Positions 7,736 to 13,817 of a stretch of 17,316 bases of DNA are shown one piece after another. Every line of letters begins with the position of its first letter. Positions within the stretch are counted from its first letter, which is position 1. A program made the position numbers and the translations under genes. Below the pieces are notes generated by a model. That model was not told the origin of the DNA, made no database searches, and saw nothing but the letters and a program-made list of their open reading frames with translations. The stretch is from JAITMY01 sp031549685 (lineage in GTDB: Bacteria > Bacteroidota > Bacteroidia > Bacteroidales > UBA932), in assembly GCA_031549685.1 (NCBI GenBank), contig JAVBPG010000043.1, positions 1 to 17,316 of the forward strand, written 5' to 3'.

Positions 7736-7823
7736 GGTGAGGTGGGTGAGTGGCTTAAACCAGCAGTTTGCTAAACTGCCGTACTCGATTAGGGTACCGG
7801 GGGTTCGAATCCCCCCCTCACCG
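7736..7823 (+). tRNA. tRNA-Ser(GCT)
   Basis: An 88-nt class II tRNA. The acceptor GGTGAGG (7736-7742) pairs with CCTCACC (7816-7822), with discriminator G7823. The anticodon stem GCAGT/ACTGC encloses GCT at 7770-7772 (reads AGC/AGT Ser codons). There is a long variable arm, and the T arm is GGGGG-TTCGAAT-CCCCC. The 3' CCA is not encoded (CAAA follows). Confidence 0.96.
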
Positions 7824-7829
7824 CAAAGT

Positions 7830-7872
7830 AAAAATGCTTCTTGTAAACTAACAGTTTGCAGGAAGCATTTTT
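7830..7872. terminator. Bidirectional terminator between tRNA-Ser and the cupin gene
   Basis: A 20-bp stem runs from 7830-7849 to 7853-7872 (AAAAATGCTTC paired with GAAGCATTTTT at the base). It has two G-U pairs and a 3-nt loop. It has T runs on both strands, so it can end the tRNA transcript and the convergent cupin transcript. Confidence 0.85.
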
Positions 7873-7896
7873 CGTTGCAGTAGGATGGATTTGACG

Positions 7897-8229
7897 TTAT
7901 CCTTTTATCATTGTCAGCAGCATTTTGAAGCGCTCGGTGGCGTACACCGCGTGGGGAACGTTGGCCGGCATGATAATGATTTCGCCTGTTTGTAAAGCGT
8001 GCGGTACGCCGCCGATAGTAATTTCGGCCAGGCCGTCAACCACCTGAACCAGCGCGTCGAATGGCGCTGTGTGCTCGCTCAGGCCTTGCCCCTGGTCGAA
8101 GGAGAAGAGGGTTACGTTTCCCGCGCTGTTCTTCAGCACCTGCTTGCTGATGATGCCGCCTGCCGAGTATTCAACCTGCTGCGCAAGGTTGAAGGCCGTT
8201 GCTGCGGCGAATGTTGCATCTGTTTTCAT
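7897..8229 (-). CDS. Small single-domain cupin protein
   Basis: A 110-residue protein with a single cupin beta-barrel. The first motif is GQGLSEHTAPFD (47-58), with His53 as the likely ligand but no second His of the classical HxH. The second motif is MPANVPHAV (87-95) with His93. This is a widespread cupin_2 subgroup in Bacteroidetes and Firmicutes, often unlinked to a known pathway; metal binding and substrate are unknown. It is transcribed divergently from the YgbA-family gene, from a promoter region shared with a CRP/FNR-like palindrome. It may therefore belong to a nitrosative-stress or oxygen-responsive regulon (inference). A shared terminator lies downstream. Confidence 0.88.
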   Translation of the reverse strand: MKTDATFAAATAFNLAQQVEYSAGGIISKQVLKNSAGNVTLFSFDQGQGLSEHTAPFDALVQVVDGLAEITIGGVPHALQTGEIIIMPANVPHAVYATERFKMLLTMIKG

Positions 8230-8310
8230 CTTTTTTGAAGTTTAAATTAGCAATACCTTTAAATCGTGCCGGTCTCAAGATTCAAATCTGCCGGGCGTTT
8301 TATCGCTCCA

Positions 8311-8318
8311 CAAAATTA
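8311..8318 (-). promoter_or_regulatory. -7 element of the cupin promoter
   Basis: TAATTTTG on the minus strand fits TAnnTTTG. No -33 element is seen at 19-21 bp; a TTTG at 8337-8334 is only 15 bp away. The predicted start is near 8305, placing the CRP/FNR-like dyad at about -42, a position typical of class II activation. The leader to the ATG would be about 75 nt. Confidence 0.55.
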
Positions 8319-8339
8319 CCGTTCGTTTCCCGTCAAATC

Positions 8340-8355
8340 TGTAACATGTGTTACA
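8340..8355. promoter_or_regulatory. CRP/FNR-like palindrome between divergent genes
   Basis: TGTAACATGTGTTACA has perfect TGTAAC/GTTACA half-sites, equal to TGTAA-N6-TTACA. This is the spacing of CRP/FNR family sites. The dyad centre at 8347.5 is exactly 29.5 bp from the first T of both divergent -7 elements. One dimer could thus activate both genes from about -42. The regulator is not in the window; a Bacteroidetes CRP/FNR protein such as HcpR would suit the NO-linked neighbour. Confidence 0.65.
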
Positions 8356-8376
8356 TTTTTATGTGAAAATAAATTT

Positions 8377-8384
8377 TAAATTTG
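8377..8384 (+). promoter_or_regulatory. -7 element of the YgbA-family gene promoter
   Basis: TAAATTTG fits TAnnTTTG, with no clear -33 element at 19-21 bp. The predicted start is near 8390, with a leader of about 85 nt to ATG 8475. The CRP/FNR-like dyad is centred at about -42. Confidence 0.55.
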
Positions 8385-8474
8385 TCCGGCCCAGCGTAAG
8401 GTGAATTGGCGTTAGCTGCCCCTTCCCTCGGCGCAGGCTGCATTTACACCTACTCACCTCCTTGCCCTTACTCC

Positions 8475-8771
8475 ATGAATACCCGCGAAAAGAAGACGGT
8501 TTCAAAAATGATTCGAATTTACTGTCGCTCAAAGCACGGGCTGCTTCGCATGCTTTGCTCTGATTGCGCGCAGCTGGAGGCGTATGCGCACGCGCGCCTG
8601 GAGCGCTGCCCCTTCGGGGAGGCGAAGCCTGTTTGCCACAAGTGCGCCGTTCACTGCTATAGGGCGGAGCACCGCCAAAAAATACGGGAGGTAATGCGCT
8701 TTTCGGGCCCGCGCATGCTGCTGCACCATCCGGTTGACGCCCTGCAGTATTTGTGTAAGCGCCTAAAGTAG
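8475..8771 (+). CDS. ygbA: YgbA-family (nitrous oxide-stimulated promoter) protein
   Basis: A 98-residue cytoplasmic protein. It matches the YgbA_NO family pattern along its length: EKKTVSKMIRIYCR (5-18), LCSDC (27-31), RLERCPFGEAKPVCHKCAVHCY (41-62) and RFSGPRM (75-81). The Cys set 28, 31, 45, 54, 57, 61 suggests a metal or iron-sulfur site. In E. coli, ygbA is induced by nitric oxide through NsrR and helps recovery from nitrosative stress; the mechanism is unknown. The ATG at 8475 is chosen because the family begins at EKKT; an in-frame ATG at 8406 would add an unrelated 23-residue head. The divergent CRP/FNR-like site fits redox or NO control. Confidence 0.88.
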   Translation: MNTREKKTVSKMIRIYCRSKHGLLRMLCSDCAQLEAYAHARLERCPFGEAKPVCHKCAVHCYRAEHRQKIREVMRFSGPRMLLHHPVDALQYLCKRLK

Positions 8772-8827
8772 GATTATTTAACGGCAATACCCAGGGGAAG
8801 GTGGAGCTCCTGTAAGAATATTTTGAC

Positions 8828-8835
8828 TACCTTTG
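8828..8835 (+). promoter_or_regulatory. Candidate -7 element for the YidE/AspT-like gene
   Basis: TACCTTTG fits TAnnTTTG but lacks a good -33 element. It would give a leader of about 100 nt. A second candidate, TAGCTTTG, lies at 8876-8883. The choice cannot be made from sequence. Confidence 0.45.
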
Positions 8836-8943
8836 CAGCCTCTTTTCAAAAAAGCTTGCTATCCGCTGTGGTAATTAGCTTTGCCTGAAATTTCCTTGTT
8901 TTTTACCAAAATAGAATTACACACACATCTTGCGAAGTAAGCT

Positions 8944-10599
8944 ATGAGCTGGTTTGGAGAACTTTTTTTCGGGCACGGGGTGGCGCACTCCATCCTGATG
9001 CTGGCCATTGTTATTGCGGCTGGCGTGGCGCTTGGCAAAATCAAAATCAAGGGCATTTCGCTGGGCGTAACCTGGATTCTGTTTGCGGGCATAGCGTTTG
9101 CCCACTTCGGCATGCGCGTTGATGCCGAAATACTGCACATTTTTAAGGAGTTTGGACTTATTCTTTTCGTTTACTCCATTGGCTTGCAGGTGGGGCCGGC
9201 GTTCTTTTCTTCGTTCAAAAAGGGCGGGATGACGCTGAACATGCTGGCCATGGGCATTGTGCTTTTGGGCGTGCTTACCACCTACGTGCTGCACTGCGTT
9301 ACCGACATTCCGCTGCCCACCATGGTGGGCATTATGTCGGGTGCGGTAACCAACACGCCCGGCCTGGGCGCGGCGCAGCAGGCCAACATGGAGGTTACGG
9401 GCATGGATAACCCCGACATTGCCACAGGCTACGCGGTGGCCTATCCCCTGGCGGTGGTGGGCATTATATTTACCATACTGGTAATGCGCTACATTTTTCA
9501 GGTAAACCTGAAGAAGGAGGAGGAGCGCGCCATGGCCTTGGACACCACGCAGGAATCCTCTGCCCGCCAGCTCTCGCTACAGGTAACCAACGCTGCGCTT
9601 GATGGGAAAAAGGTGGGCGACATTCACGATATGATTCAGCGCAACTTTGTGATTTCGCGCCTGCGCAAGGCCGATGGAACCGTGAAGCTGGTAAATGCCG
9701 AAACGCTGCTCCACACCGGCGACGATGTGCTGGTCATCACCTCGCAGGCGGCCACCCGGGCCATTACAACGTTTATAGGCAAGGAGGTAGATCTTAAGTG
9801 GAAGCAGATCAATAACCAATTTATATCGCGCCGCATTCTGATTACCAAATCGGAGCTGAACGGAAAAACGCTTTCGCAGCTTCGACTGCGCAGCTTTGGC
9901 GTGAGCATTACCCGGGTAAACCGCTCGGGGATAGACTTGGTAGCCAGCTCCGGTCTTCAGCTGCAAATCGGCGATAGGGTTACGGTAGTTGGTACGGAGC
10001 AGGCGATTGCAGAAGTAGAAAAGAAGCTCGGCAACTCGCTCAAAAGGCTTAACCACCCGAACCTTTTCCCCATCTTTATAGGCATTGTACTTGGCGTTAT
10101 TTTGGGTAGCATTCCCTTTGCTTTTCCGGGAATGCCGCAGCCCGTTAAGCTGGGTTTGGCCGGCGGCCCGCTCATTGTGGCCATTCTTATCAGCCGCTTC
10201 GGGCCTAAGTACAAGTTGGTTACCTACACTACCATGAGCGCCAACCTGATGCTGCGCGAGATCGGCATCTCGCTCTTCCTGGCCTGCGTGGGGCTGGGCG
10301 CCGGCGAAACCTTTATCGATACCATTGTGGCCGGCGGATACAAGTGGGTTGGCTACGGCGTGCTGATTACGCTTATCCCCATTATGGCCATCGGTATTAT
10401 CGGGCGCAAGTTCTACAAGTTGAACTACTTTACCCTAAGCGGCCTTATCGCCGGCTCCATGACCGATCCTCCCGCGCTGGCCTACGCCAACGACTTGGCC
10501 GGTAACGATATTCCGGCAGTCAGCTACGCCACGGTGTACCCGCTAACCATGTTTTTGCGCGTGCTCTGCGCCCAGCTGATGATTCTAATGCTGGTGTAA
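8944..10599 (+). CDS. YidE/AspT-type putative transporter with two RCK_C domains
   Basis: A 551-residue inner-membrane carrier of the aspartate:alanine exchanger (AspT)/YidE/YbjL family. There are two homologous membrane halves, about 12-185 and 378-551. Each has a re-entrant-type motif: SGAVTNTPGLGAAQQ (132-146) and GSMTDPPALAYAN (504-516). Each half also ends with a similar YPL segment (AYPLAVVG, VYPLTMFL). The central hydrophilic part, about 205-370, contains two TrkA-C (RCK_C) domains that probably sense a cytoplasmic ligand. AspT exchanges aspartate for alanine; in this Bacteroidetes subgroup the substrate is not known, so a specific transport role is not assigned. It appears monocistronic. 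Confidence 0.93.
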   Translation: MSWFGELFFGHGVAHSILMLAIVIAAGVALGKIKIKGISLGVTWILFAGIAFAHFGMRVDAEILHIFKEFGLILFVYSIGLQVGPAFFSSFKKGGMTLNMLAMGIVLLGVLTTYVLHCVTDIPLPTMVGIMSGAVTNTPGLGAAQQANMEVTGMDNPDIATGYAVAYPLAVVGIIFTILVMRYIFQVNLKKEEERAMALDTTQESSARQLSLQVTNAALDGKKVGDIHDMIQRNFVISRLRKADGTVKLVNAETLLHTGDDVLVITSQAATRAITTFIGKEVDLKWKQINNQFISRRILITKSELNGKTLSQLRLRSFGVSITRVNRSGIDLVASSGLQLQIGDRVTVVGTEQAIAEVEKKLGNSLKRLNHPNLFPIFIGIVLGVILGSIPFAFPGMPQPVKLGLAGGPLIVAILISRFGPKYKLVTYTTMSANLMLREIGISLFLACVGLGAGETFIDTIVAGGYKWVGYGVLITLIPIMAIGIIGRKFYKLNYFTLSGLIAGSMTDPPALAYANDLAGNDIPAVSYATVYPLTMFLRVLCAQLMILMLV

Positions 10600-10623
10600 T
10601 TTTCTACTTTTTTTCTTGAAAAA

Positions 10624-10647
10624 ACGAGGCCGTTCACAAGGCCTTGT
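10624..10647 (+). terminator. Weak hairpin after the YidE/AspT-like gene
   Basis: ACGAGGCC (10624-10631) pairs with GGCCTTGT (10640-10647) with one G-U pair and an 8-nt loop. No strong U run follows, so termination is doubtful. The palindromic repeat just downstream may contribute. Confidence 0.35.
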
Positions 10648-10659
10648 TGCCGGAGTTTA

Positions 10660-10735
10660 TCATTGCGGGCTTGACCTGCGATCCCCTAACAAGATTTGTT
10701 TTTGCTGGGAGGTTGCGGGTCAAGCCCGCAATGTC
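10660..10735. repeat. Palindromic repeat, TGTCATTGCGGG family, diverged copy
   Basis: The left arm TCATTGCGGGCTTGACCTGC (from 10660) and the right arm GGTTGCGGGTCAAGCCCGCA (from 10711) form an inverted repeat. The centre contains CCTAACAAGATTT, as in the copy at 13721-13800. Arms and centre are shared, so this is the same dispersed element, about 76-80 bp. It lies after the YidE/AspT-like gene, in an otherwise empty 284-bp gap. Confidence 0.85.
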
Positions 10736-10834
10736 ATTAAAAAAACGCCTTTGGGCCGCCTTGTTTTGTTGTGGGCATTTATCGGGAAAAAACCGTCATT
10801 TGTCGAAATTTAGGTAATTTCAACCGACAATTCC

Positions 10835-10865
10835 TTGGACAACGGCACCGGGCGGTATACCTTTG
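10835..10865 (+). promoter_or_regulatory. Bacteroidetes-type promoter for the LiaF-LytS-LytR operon
   Basis: TTG (10835-10837), a 20-bp spacer and TACCTTTG (10858-10865) fit the consensus. It is immediately upstream of the LiaF-like gene (ATG 10884). Confidence 0.75.
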
Positions 10866-10883
10866 TTTGAAAATTAATTTTAA

Positions 10884-11696
10884 ATGAAAATGAAACAAAT
10901 ACGACTTCAAATGCTGATAAGCGGTTTGCTGATAATAGCCGCCGGTATACTTCTAGCCTTATTTAATGCAGGGACATTGCCTGTAGAGTATAAGCGCATT
11001 GTTTTCTCGTGGCCTATGCTTGTAGTGGCTATTGGATTTTCCTCCTTATTTGGAGGGAGGCGTAAGCTATGGTGGGGTGTTATGCTCATGGTAGTGGGTG
11101 GCTTTTTCCTAATACGCCGCATGGAGATAGCAAGTTGCTACATTAACGGCGAAAATATTTGGGCTACAATACTGCTATCAATTGGTATTGTCCTGGTTCT
11201 AAAATCCTGCTTCCTTAGCAGTTGGCATCGCCGTATGCATGATCCCGAAAAAATGAAAGAGTGGCAGAAAAGGCGTAATGATTGCCAATGTTACCCGCAC
11301 TATCACCATTCACGCTCTCGTCATGAATTCAATCAAGAAAGCCGCAATAGCTCCGAGTACATTGAGCGTACCTGCATTTTTGGAGGAGGCAAGGAGAAGG
11401 TGGTAAGCCAAAACTTTAAGGGCGGTGAAATCAGCTGCGTGTTCGGTAGCTTGCAGCTGGACTTCAGCGCTGCACAGCTGGCCGAAGGAGAAAATTATTT
11501 AGAGATAAATACCGTGTTTGGCGGCATTGAGCTATACATTCCCGCCGATTGGAGCATAGAGATTCGCCAAACTAACGTGTTTGGTAACTTTGTTGACAGG
11601 CGCCCCAAGGCATCATTTGAGGTAGCCGACAACCGTAAGCTGATTTTGGCAATATCCTCCATATTTGGTGGTGGCGAAATAAAAAGTAATGCGTAA
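10884..11696 (+). CDS. LiaF-like membrane protein with C-terminal FG-repeat (toastrack-type) domain
   Basis: A 270-residue membrane protein. Four hydrophobic segments lie at about 9-28, 40-55, 62-77 and 92-109. A basic, His-rich linker (113-148) leads to a soluble C-terminal beta domain. That domain carries five regularly spaced FG motifs: IFGGG 165, VFGSL 186, VFGGI 211, VFGNF 232 and IFGGG 260. This is the arrangement of LiaF/DUF5668 proteins, which in Firmicutes inhibit the LiaRS envelope-stress system. The stop overlaps the start of the histidine kinase by 8 bp (ATGCGTAA), so the two are translationally coupled. A role as sensor or modulator of the kinase is likely but inferred. Base composition is lower in GC (about 42% in a sampled line) than the flanking carrier genes. 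ATG 10890 is an alternative start. Confidence 0.82.
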   Translation: MKMKQIRLQMLISGLLIIAAGILLALFNAGTLPVEYKRIVFSWPMLVVAIGFSSLFGGRRKLWWGVMLMVVGGFFLIRRMEIASCYINGENIWATILLSIGIVLVLKSCFLSSWHRRMHDPEKMKEWQKRRNDCQCYPHYHHSRSRHEFNQESRNSSEYIERTCIFGGGKEKVVSQNFKGGEISCVFGSLQLDFSAAQLAEGENYLEINTVFGGIELYIPADWSIEIRQTNVFGNFVDRRPKASFEVADNRKLILAISSIFGGGEIKSNA

Positions 11697-12741
11697 TCCG
11701 CTGCTGAAAAATTACAGGAGTAGGGCGATCTACGCCGGCATTTGGGTAGTGATAGCCATTATCCAAATGCTGGTGATGCATAAATTCTCGCAGGACAGCC
11801 GCTATATTTTTACAGATGCGCTGGTGTACAATTTTGTTTACGCTGTGCTGGCGCTGCTACTCTGGTATCCCATTTATTTTAACCGAAAAAATGATAACGC
11901 TTGGTATAATTTTCTTTTTGTACACCTGGCTATCGCGCTCGCGTTTCTGGCCCTTTGGCAAGGAGTAGGCCATGTGCTGATGTCGCTTTTTACCAATGGC
12001 GATGAGGCGTACCACAATGCCATTCTGGCCTCCATGCCGTGGCGCGTGTTAATTGGCGCATTGCAATATCTTATAGTAGTGTTGGTTTACTACATTCTGG
12101 CCTATGTTGAGCAGCTGAAAGATACGGCCGAAACCGAAATTCGCCTGCATGAGATTATCCGCGACAGCGAGCTCAACCTGCTCAAGTCGCAAATCAACCC
12201 GCACTTTCTATTTAACAGCCTCAACTCGGTCAACTCGCTCATTTTGCAGAATACCGAAAAGGCGCGCGAAATGGTAGTGGCGCTGTCCGATTTTTTGCGC
12301 TACACCGTGCTCTCGACCAACCAAAATATGATGAGCGTGGAGCAGGAGATGGAAAATGTAAAGCGTTATCTTGCCATAGAAAAATTACGCTTTGGCGATA
12401 AGCTGGTGTACCATTTTGATGTAAATTCCGAAGCGCTGTCGGTTAAAATGCCTTCGATGATGCTGCAGCCGCTGTTTGAAAACGCCATAAAACACGGCGT
12501 ATGCGAAAGCCTGCAGGCGGTGCAGGTGTGGACAAAGGTGGAAAAGCGCGGCGAGCATATTTACATCGAAATCTCCAATGATTTTGAACCCGGAGCAAGT
12601 TCGAAAAAAGGCTCGGGCACAGGTTTGAAAAATATAGGCGAGAGGCTGCGCCTGCTCTACGGTGGCAACGCCTCCATGCAGGTGCGCAGGGGCGAGGGAA
12701 GGTTTACGGTGGTGCTGCAGATACCGGTGCTCAAACCTTAA
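11689..12741 (+). CDS. LytS-type sensor histidine kinase
   Basis: A 350-residue membrane kinase. Four transmembrane segments occupy about residues 13-135. The cytoplasmic part has the His_kinase (PF06580) phosphoacceptor motif SQINPHFLFNSLNS with His172. It also has the N box LQPLFENAIKHG (259-270, Asn265) and the G box GSGTGLKNIGERL (308-320). There is no periplasmic sensor domain, so it probably senses within the membrane or through the LiaF-like partner. The partner response regulator is downstream, but separated by 208 bp containing a nested inverted repeat rather than directly abutting, which is unusual for this pair. Its stop shares a base with a 22-codon ORF (TAATG). Confidence 0.94.
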   Translation: MRNPLLKNYRSRAIYAGIWVVIAIIQMLVMHKFSQDSRYIFTDALVYNFVYAVLALLLWYPIYFNRKNDNAWYNFLFVHLAIALAFLALWQGVGHVLMSLFTNGDEAYHNAILASMPWRVLIGALQYLIVVLVYYILAYVEQLKDTAETEIRLHEIIRDSELNLLKSQINPHFLFNSLNSVNSLILQNTEKAREMVVALSDFLRYTVLSTNQNMMSVEQEMENVKRYLAIEKLRFGDKLVYHFDVNSEALSVKMPSMMLQPLFENAIKHGVCESLQAVQVWTKVEKRGEHIYIEISNDFEPGASSKKGSGTGLKNIGERLRLLYGGNASMQVRRGEGRFTVVLQIPVLKP

Positions 12742-12809
12742 TGCTGGCCGCGCTTGTAGTGGTAGGGTGGATTATAGCGGCACTTTACTGCTTGTTTTTT
12801 TTGCTGTAA
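12741..12809 (+). CDS. Candidate 22-residue single-span membrane micropeptide
   Basis: A short frame starts at the last base of the kinase stop codon (TAATG), an arrangement typical of translational coupling. It encodes a peptide starting MLAALVVVGWIIAAL and ending LFFLL. It is almost wholly hydrophobic, with no charged residue, and long enough to span the membrane once. Its second half forms the left arm of the 12772-12924 inverted repeat. It could be a real micropeptide modulating the kinase, a leader whose translation opens the hairpin before the response-regulator gene, or chance. No homologue is recognised. Confidence 0.3.
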   Translation: MLAALVVVGWIIAALYCLFFLL

Positions 12810-12924
12810 AATAGGAGATTTCTCTCTACGCTTCGTCATTCCGAACGTAGAGAGGAATCTCCTCGCAAACGTGGACTGTCATTTCGTTTCTCCCCCAAAA
12901 ACAAGCAGTAAAGTGCGGCTATAA
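12772..12924. repeat. Nested inverted repeat between kinase and response-regulator genes
   Basis: Outer arms: TATAGCGGCACTTTACTGCT (from 12773, to 12799) and the matching right arm 12897-12923, pairing 26 of 27 positions, with one further pair outside. Inner hairpin: GGAGATTTCTCTCTACG (12814-12830) pairs with CGTAGAGAGGAATCTCC (12846-12862) at 16 of 17 positions, around a CTTCGTCATTCCGAA loop. It resembles a MITE or other palindromic element inserted in the operon, or an RNA switch. Confidence 0.8.
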
Positions 12925-12949
12925 ATGAAATACGAATAAAAATTCTGCT

Positions 12950-13705
12950 ATGGACAAAATTTCGGTACTAATTATCGACGATGAGCAGCCCGCTCGCGAT
13001 ATGATAAAGCACTACCTGCAGTGGTTTGCCGGGGTGGTGGAGCTGGTGGGCGAGGCCTCCAACGGCTTCGATGCGCTGAAGCTGATGAAGGAAAAAAAGC
13101 CGCAGTTGATTTTCCTGGATGTGCAAATGCCCAAGCTCACGGGATTTGAAATGCTGGAGCTGGCGGACAATCCACCTGTAGTAATTTTTTCAACGGCTTA
13201 CGAGGAGTACGCCATTCGCGCCTTTGAGCAAAATGCGGCCGATTACCTGCTGAAGCCCTACTCGCAGGAGCGCTTCAACGCTGCGCTGTACAAGGCGCTG
13301 GAAAAGGTGAAAAAGGGTGGGGAGGGCAGGCAGGCCGTGGCGCTGGTAAACAAGCTGGCCGAGGAGCAGGAGGAGAAGCTGTCGCGCATAGCGGTGAAAA
13401 ATCGCCAGCAAATTCACGTGGTGCCCGTTGCCGACCTGCTGTACATCGAGGCCGACGGCGACTACGTTATGCTGCATTCCACATCGGGTAAGTTTCTTAA
13501 GGAACGTACCATGAAATATTTTGAGCAGCACCTGCCCGCGCAGCAGTTTGTGCGCATCCACCGCTCCTACATTGTGAACGTGGATTGCGTGGCAAAAATT
13601 GAGCTGTACGATAAGGAGAGCTACATGGTGCACCTCAAAAACGGCGAAAGCCTCAAGGCCAGCAGCAGCGGCTACAAGCTGCTGAAGCAAACGGTAAGGC
13701 TGTAA
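12950..13705 (+). CDS. LytTR-family response regulator
   Basis: A 251-residue transcription factor. The receiver domain (1-120) has acidic pocket Asp10/Asp11, phosphoacceptor Asp57 (FLDVQMP), Thr82 and Lys102 (LLKPY). A linker of about 25 residues leads to a LytTR DNA-binding domain (about 144-251) with IEADGDYVMLH and FVRIHRSYIVN, the conserved LytTR signatures. LytTR domains bind direct repeats through beta strands. It is the evident partner of the upstream LytS-type kinase and could control envelope-stress genes, including its own operon. No promoter is seen in the 208-bp gap, so it probably depends on read-through past the nested inverted repeat. Confidence 0.95.
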   Translation: MDKISVLIIDDEQPARDMIKHYLQWFAGVVELVGEASNGFDALKLMKEKKPQLIFLDVQMPKLTGFEMLELADNPPVVIFSTAYEEYAIRAFEQNAADYLLKPYSQERFNAALYKALEKVKKGGEGRQAVALVNKLAEEQEEKLSRIAVKNRQQIHVVPVADLLYIEADGDYVMLHSTSGKFLKERTMKYFEQHLPAQQFVRIHRSYIVNVDCVAKIELYDKESYMVHLKNGESLKASSSGYKLLKQTVRL

Positions 13706-13720
13706 GCGCTAACCATATAT

Positions 13721-13800
13721 TGTCATTGCGGGCTTGACCCGCAATCACCTAACAAGATTTTTTTTCTGTCGGGAGATTGCGGGTCAAGCCCGCAATGACA
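13721..13800. repeat. Complete palindromic repeat, TGTCATTGCGGG family
   Basis: The two 26-bp arms 13721-13746 and 13775-13800 are perfect inverted copies (TGTCATTGCGGG...GCAATC). Each arm is itself a 7-bp hairpin (TTGCGGG/CCCGCAA). The centre reads CCTAACAAGATTTTTTTTC. It lies between the convergent response-regulator and POT carrier genes and could end both transcripts. Confidence 0.92.
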
Positions 13801-13817
13801 TTTTTAGGAGAAAACTT

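Noticed and set aside
8359..8787. A 142-codon frame opposite the YgbA-family gene
   Set aside because: Antisense to a gene matching a known family over its full length; rich in Pro/Ala/Arg as expected from a shadow frame.
10616..10813. A 65-codon open frame after the YidE/AspT-like gene
   Set aside because: Most of it translates the palindromic repeat at 10660-10735; no promoter and no homology recognised.
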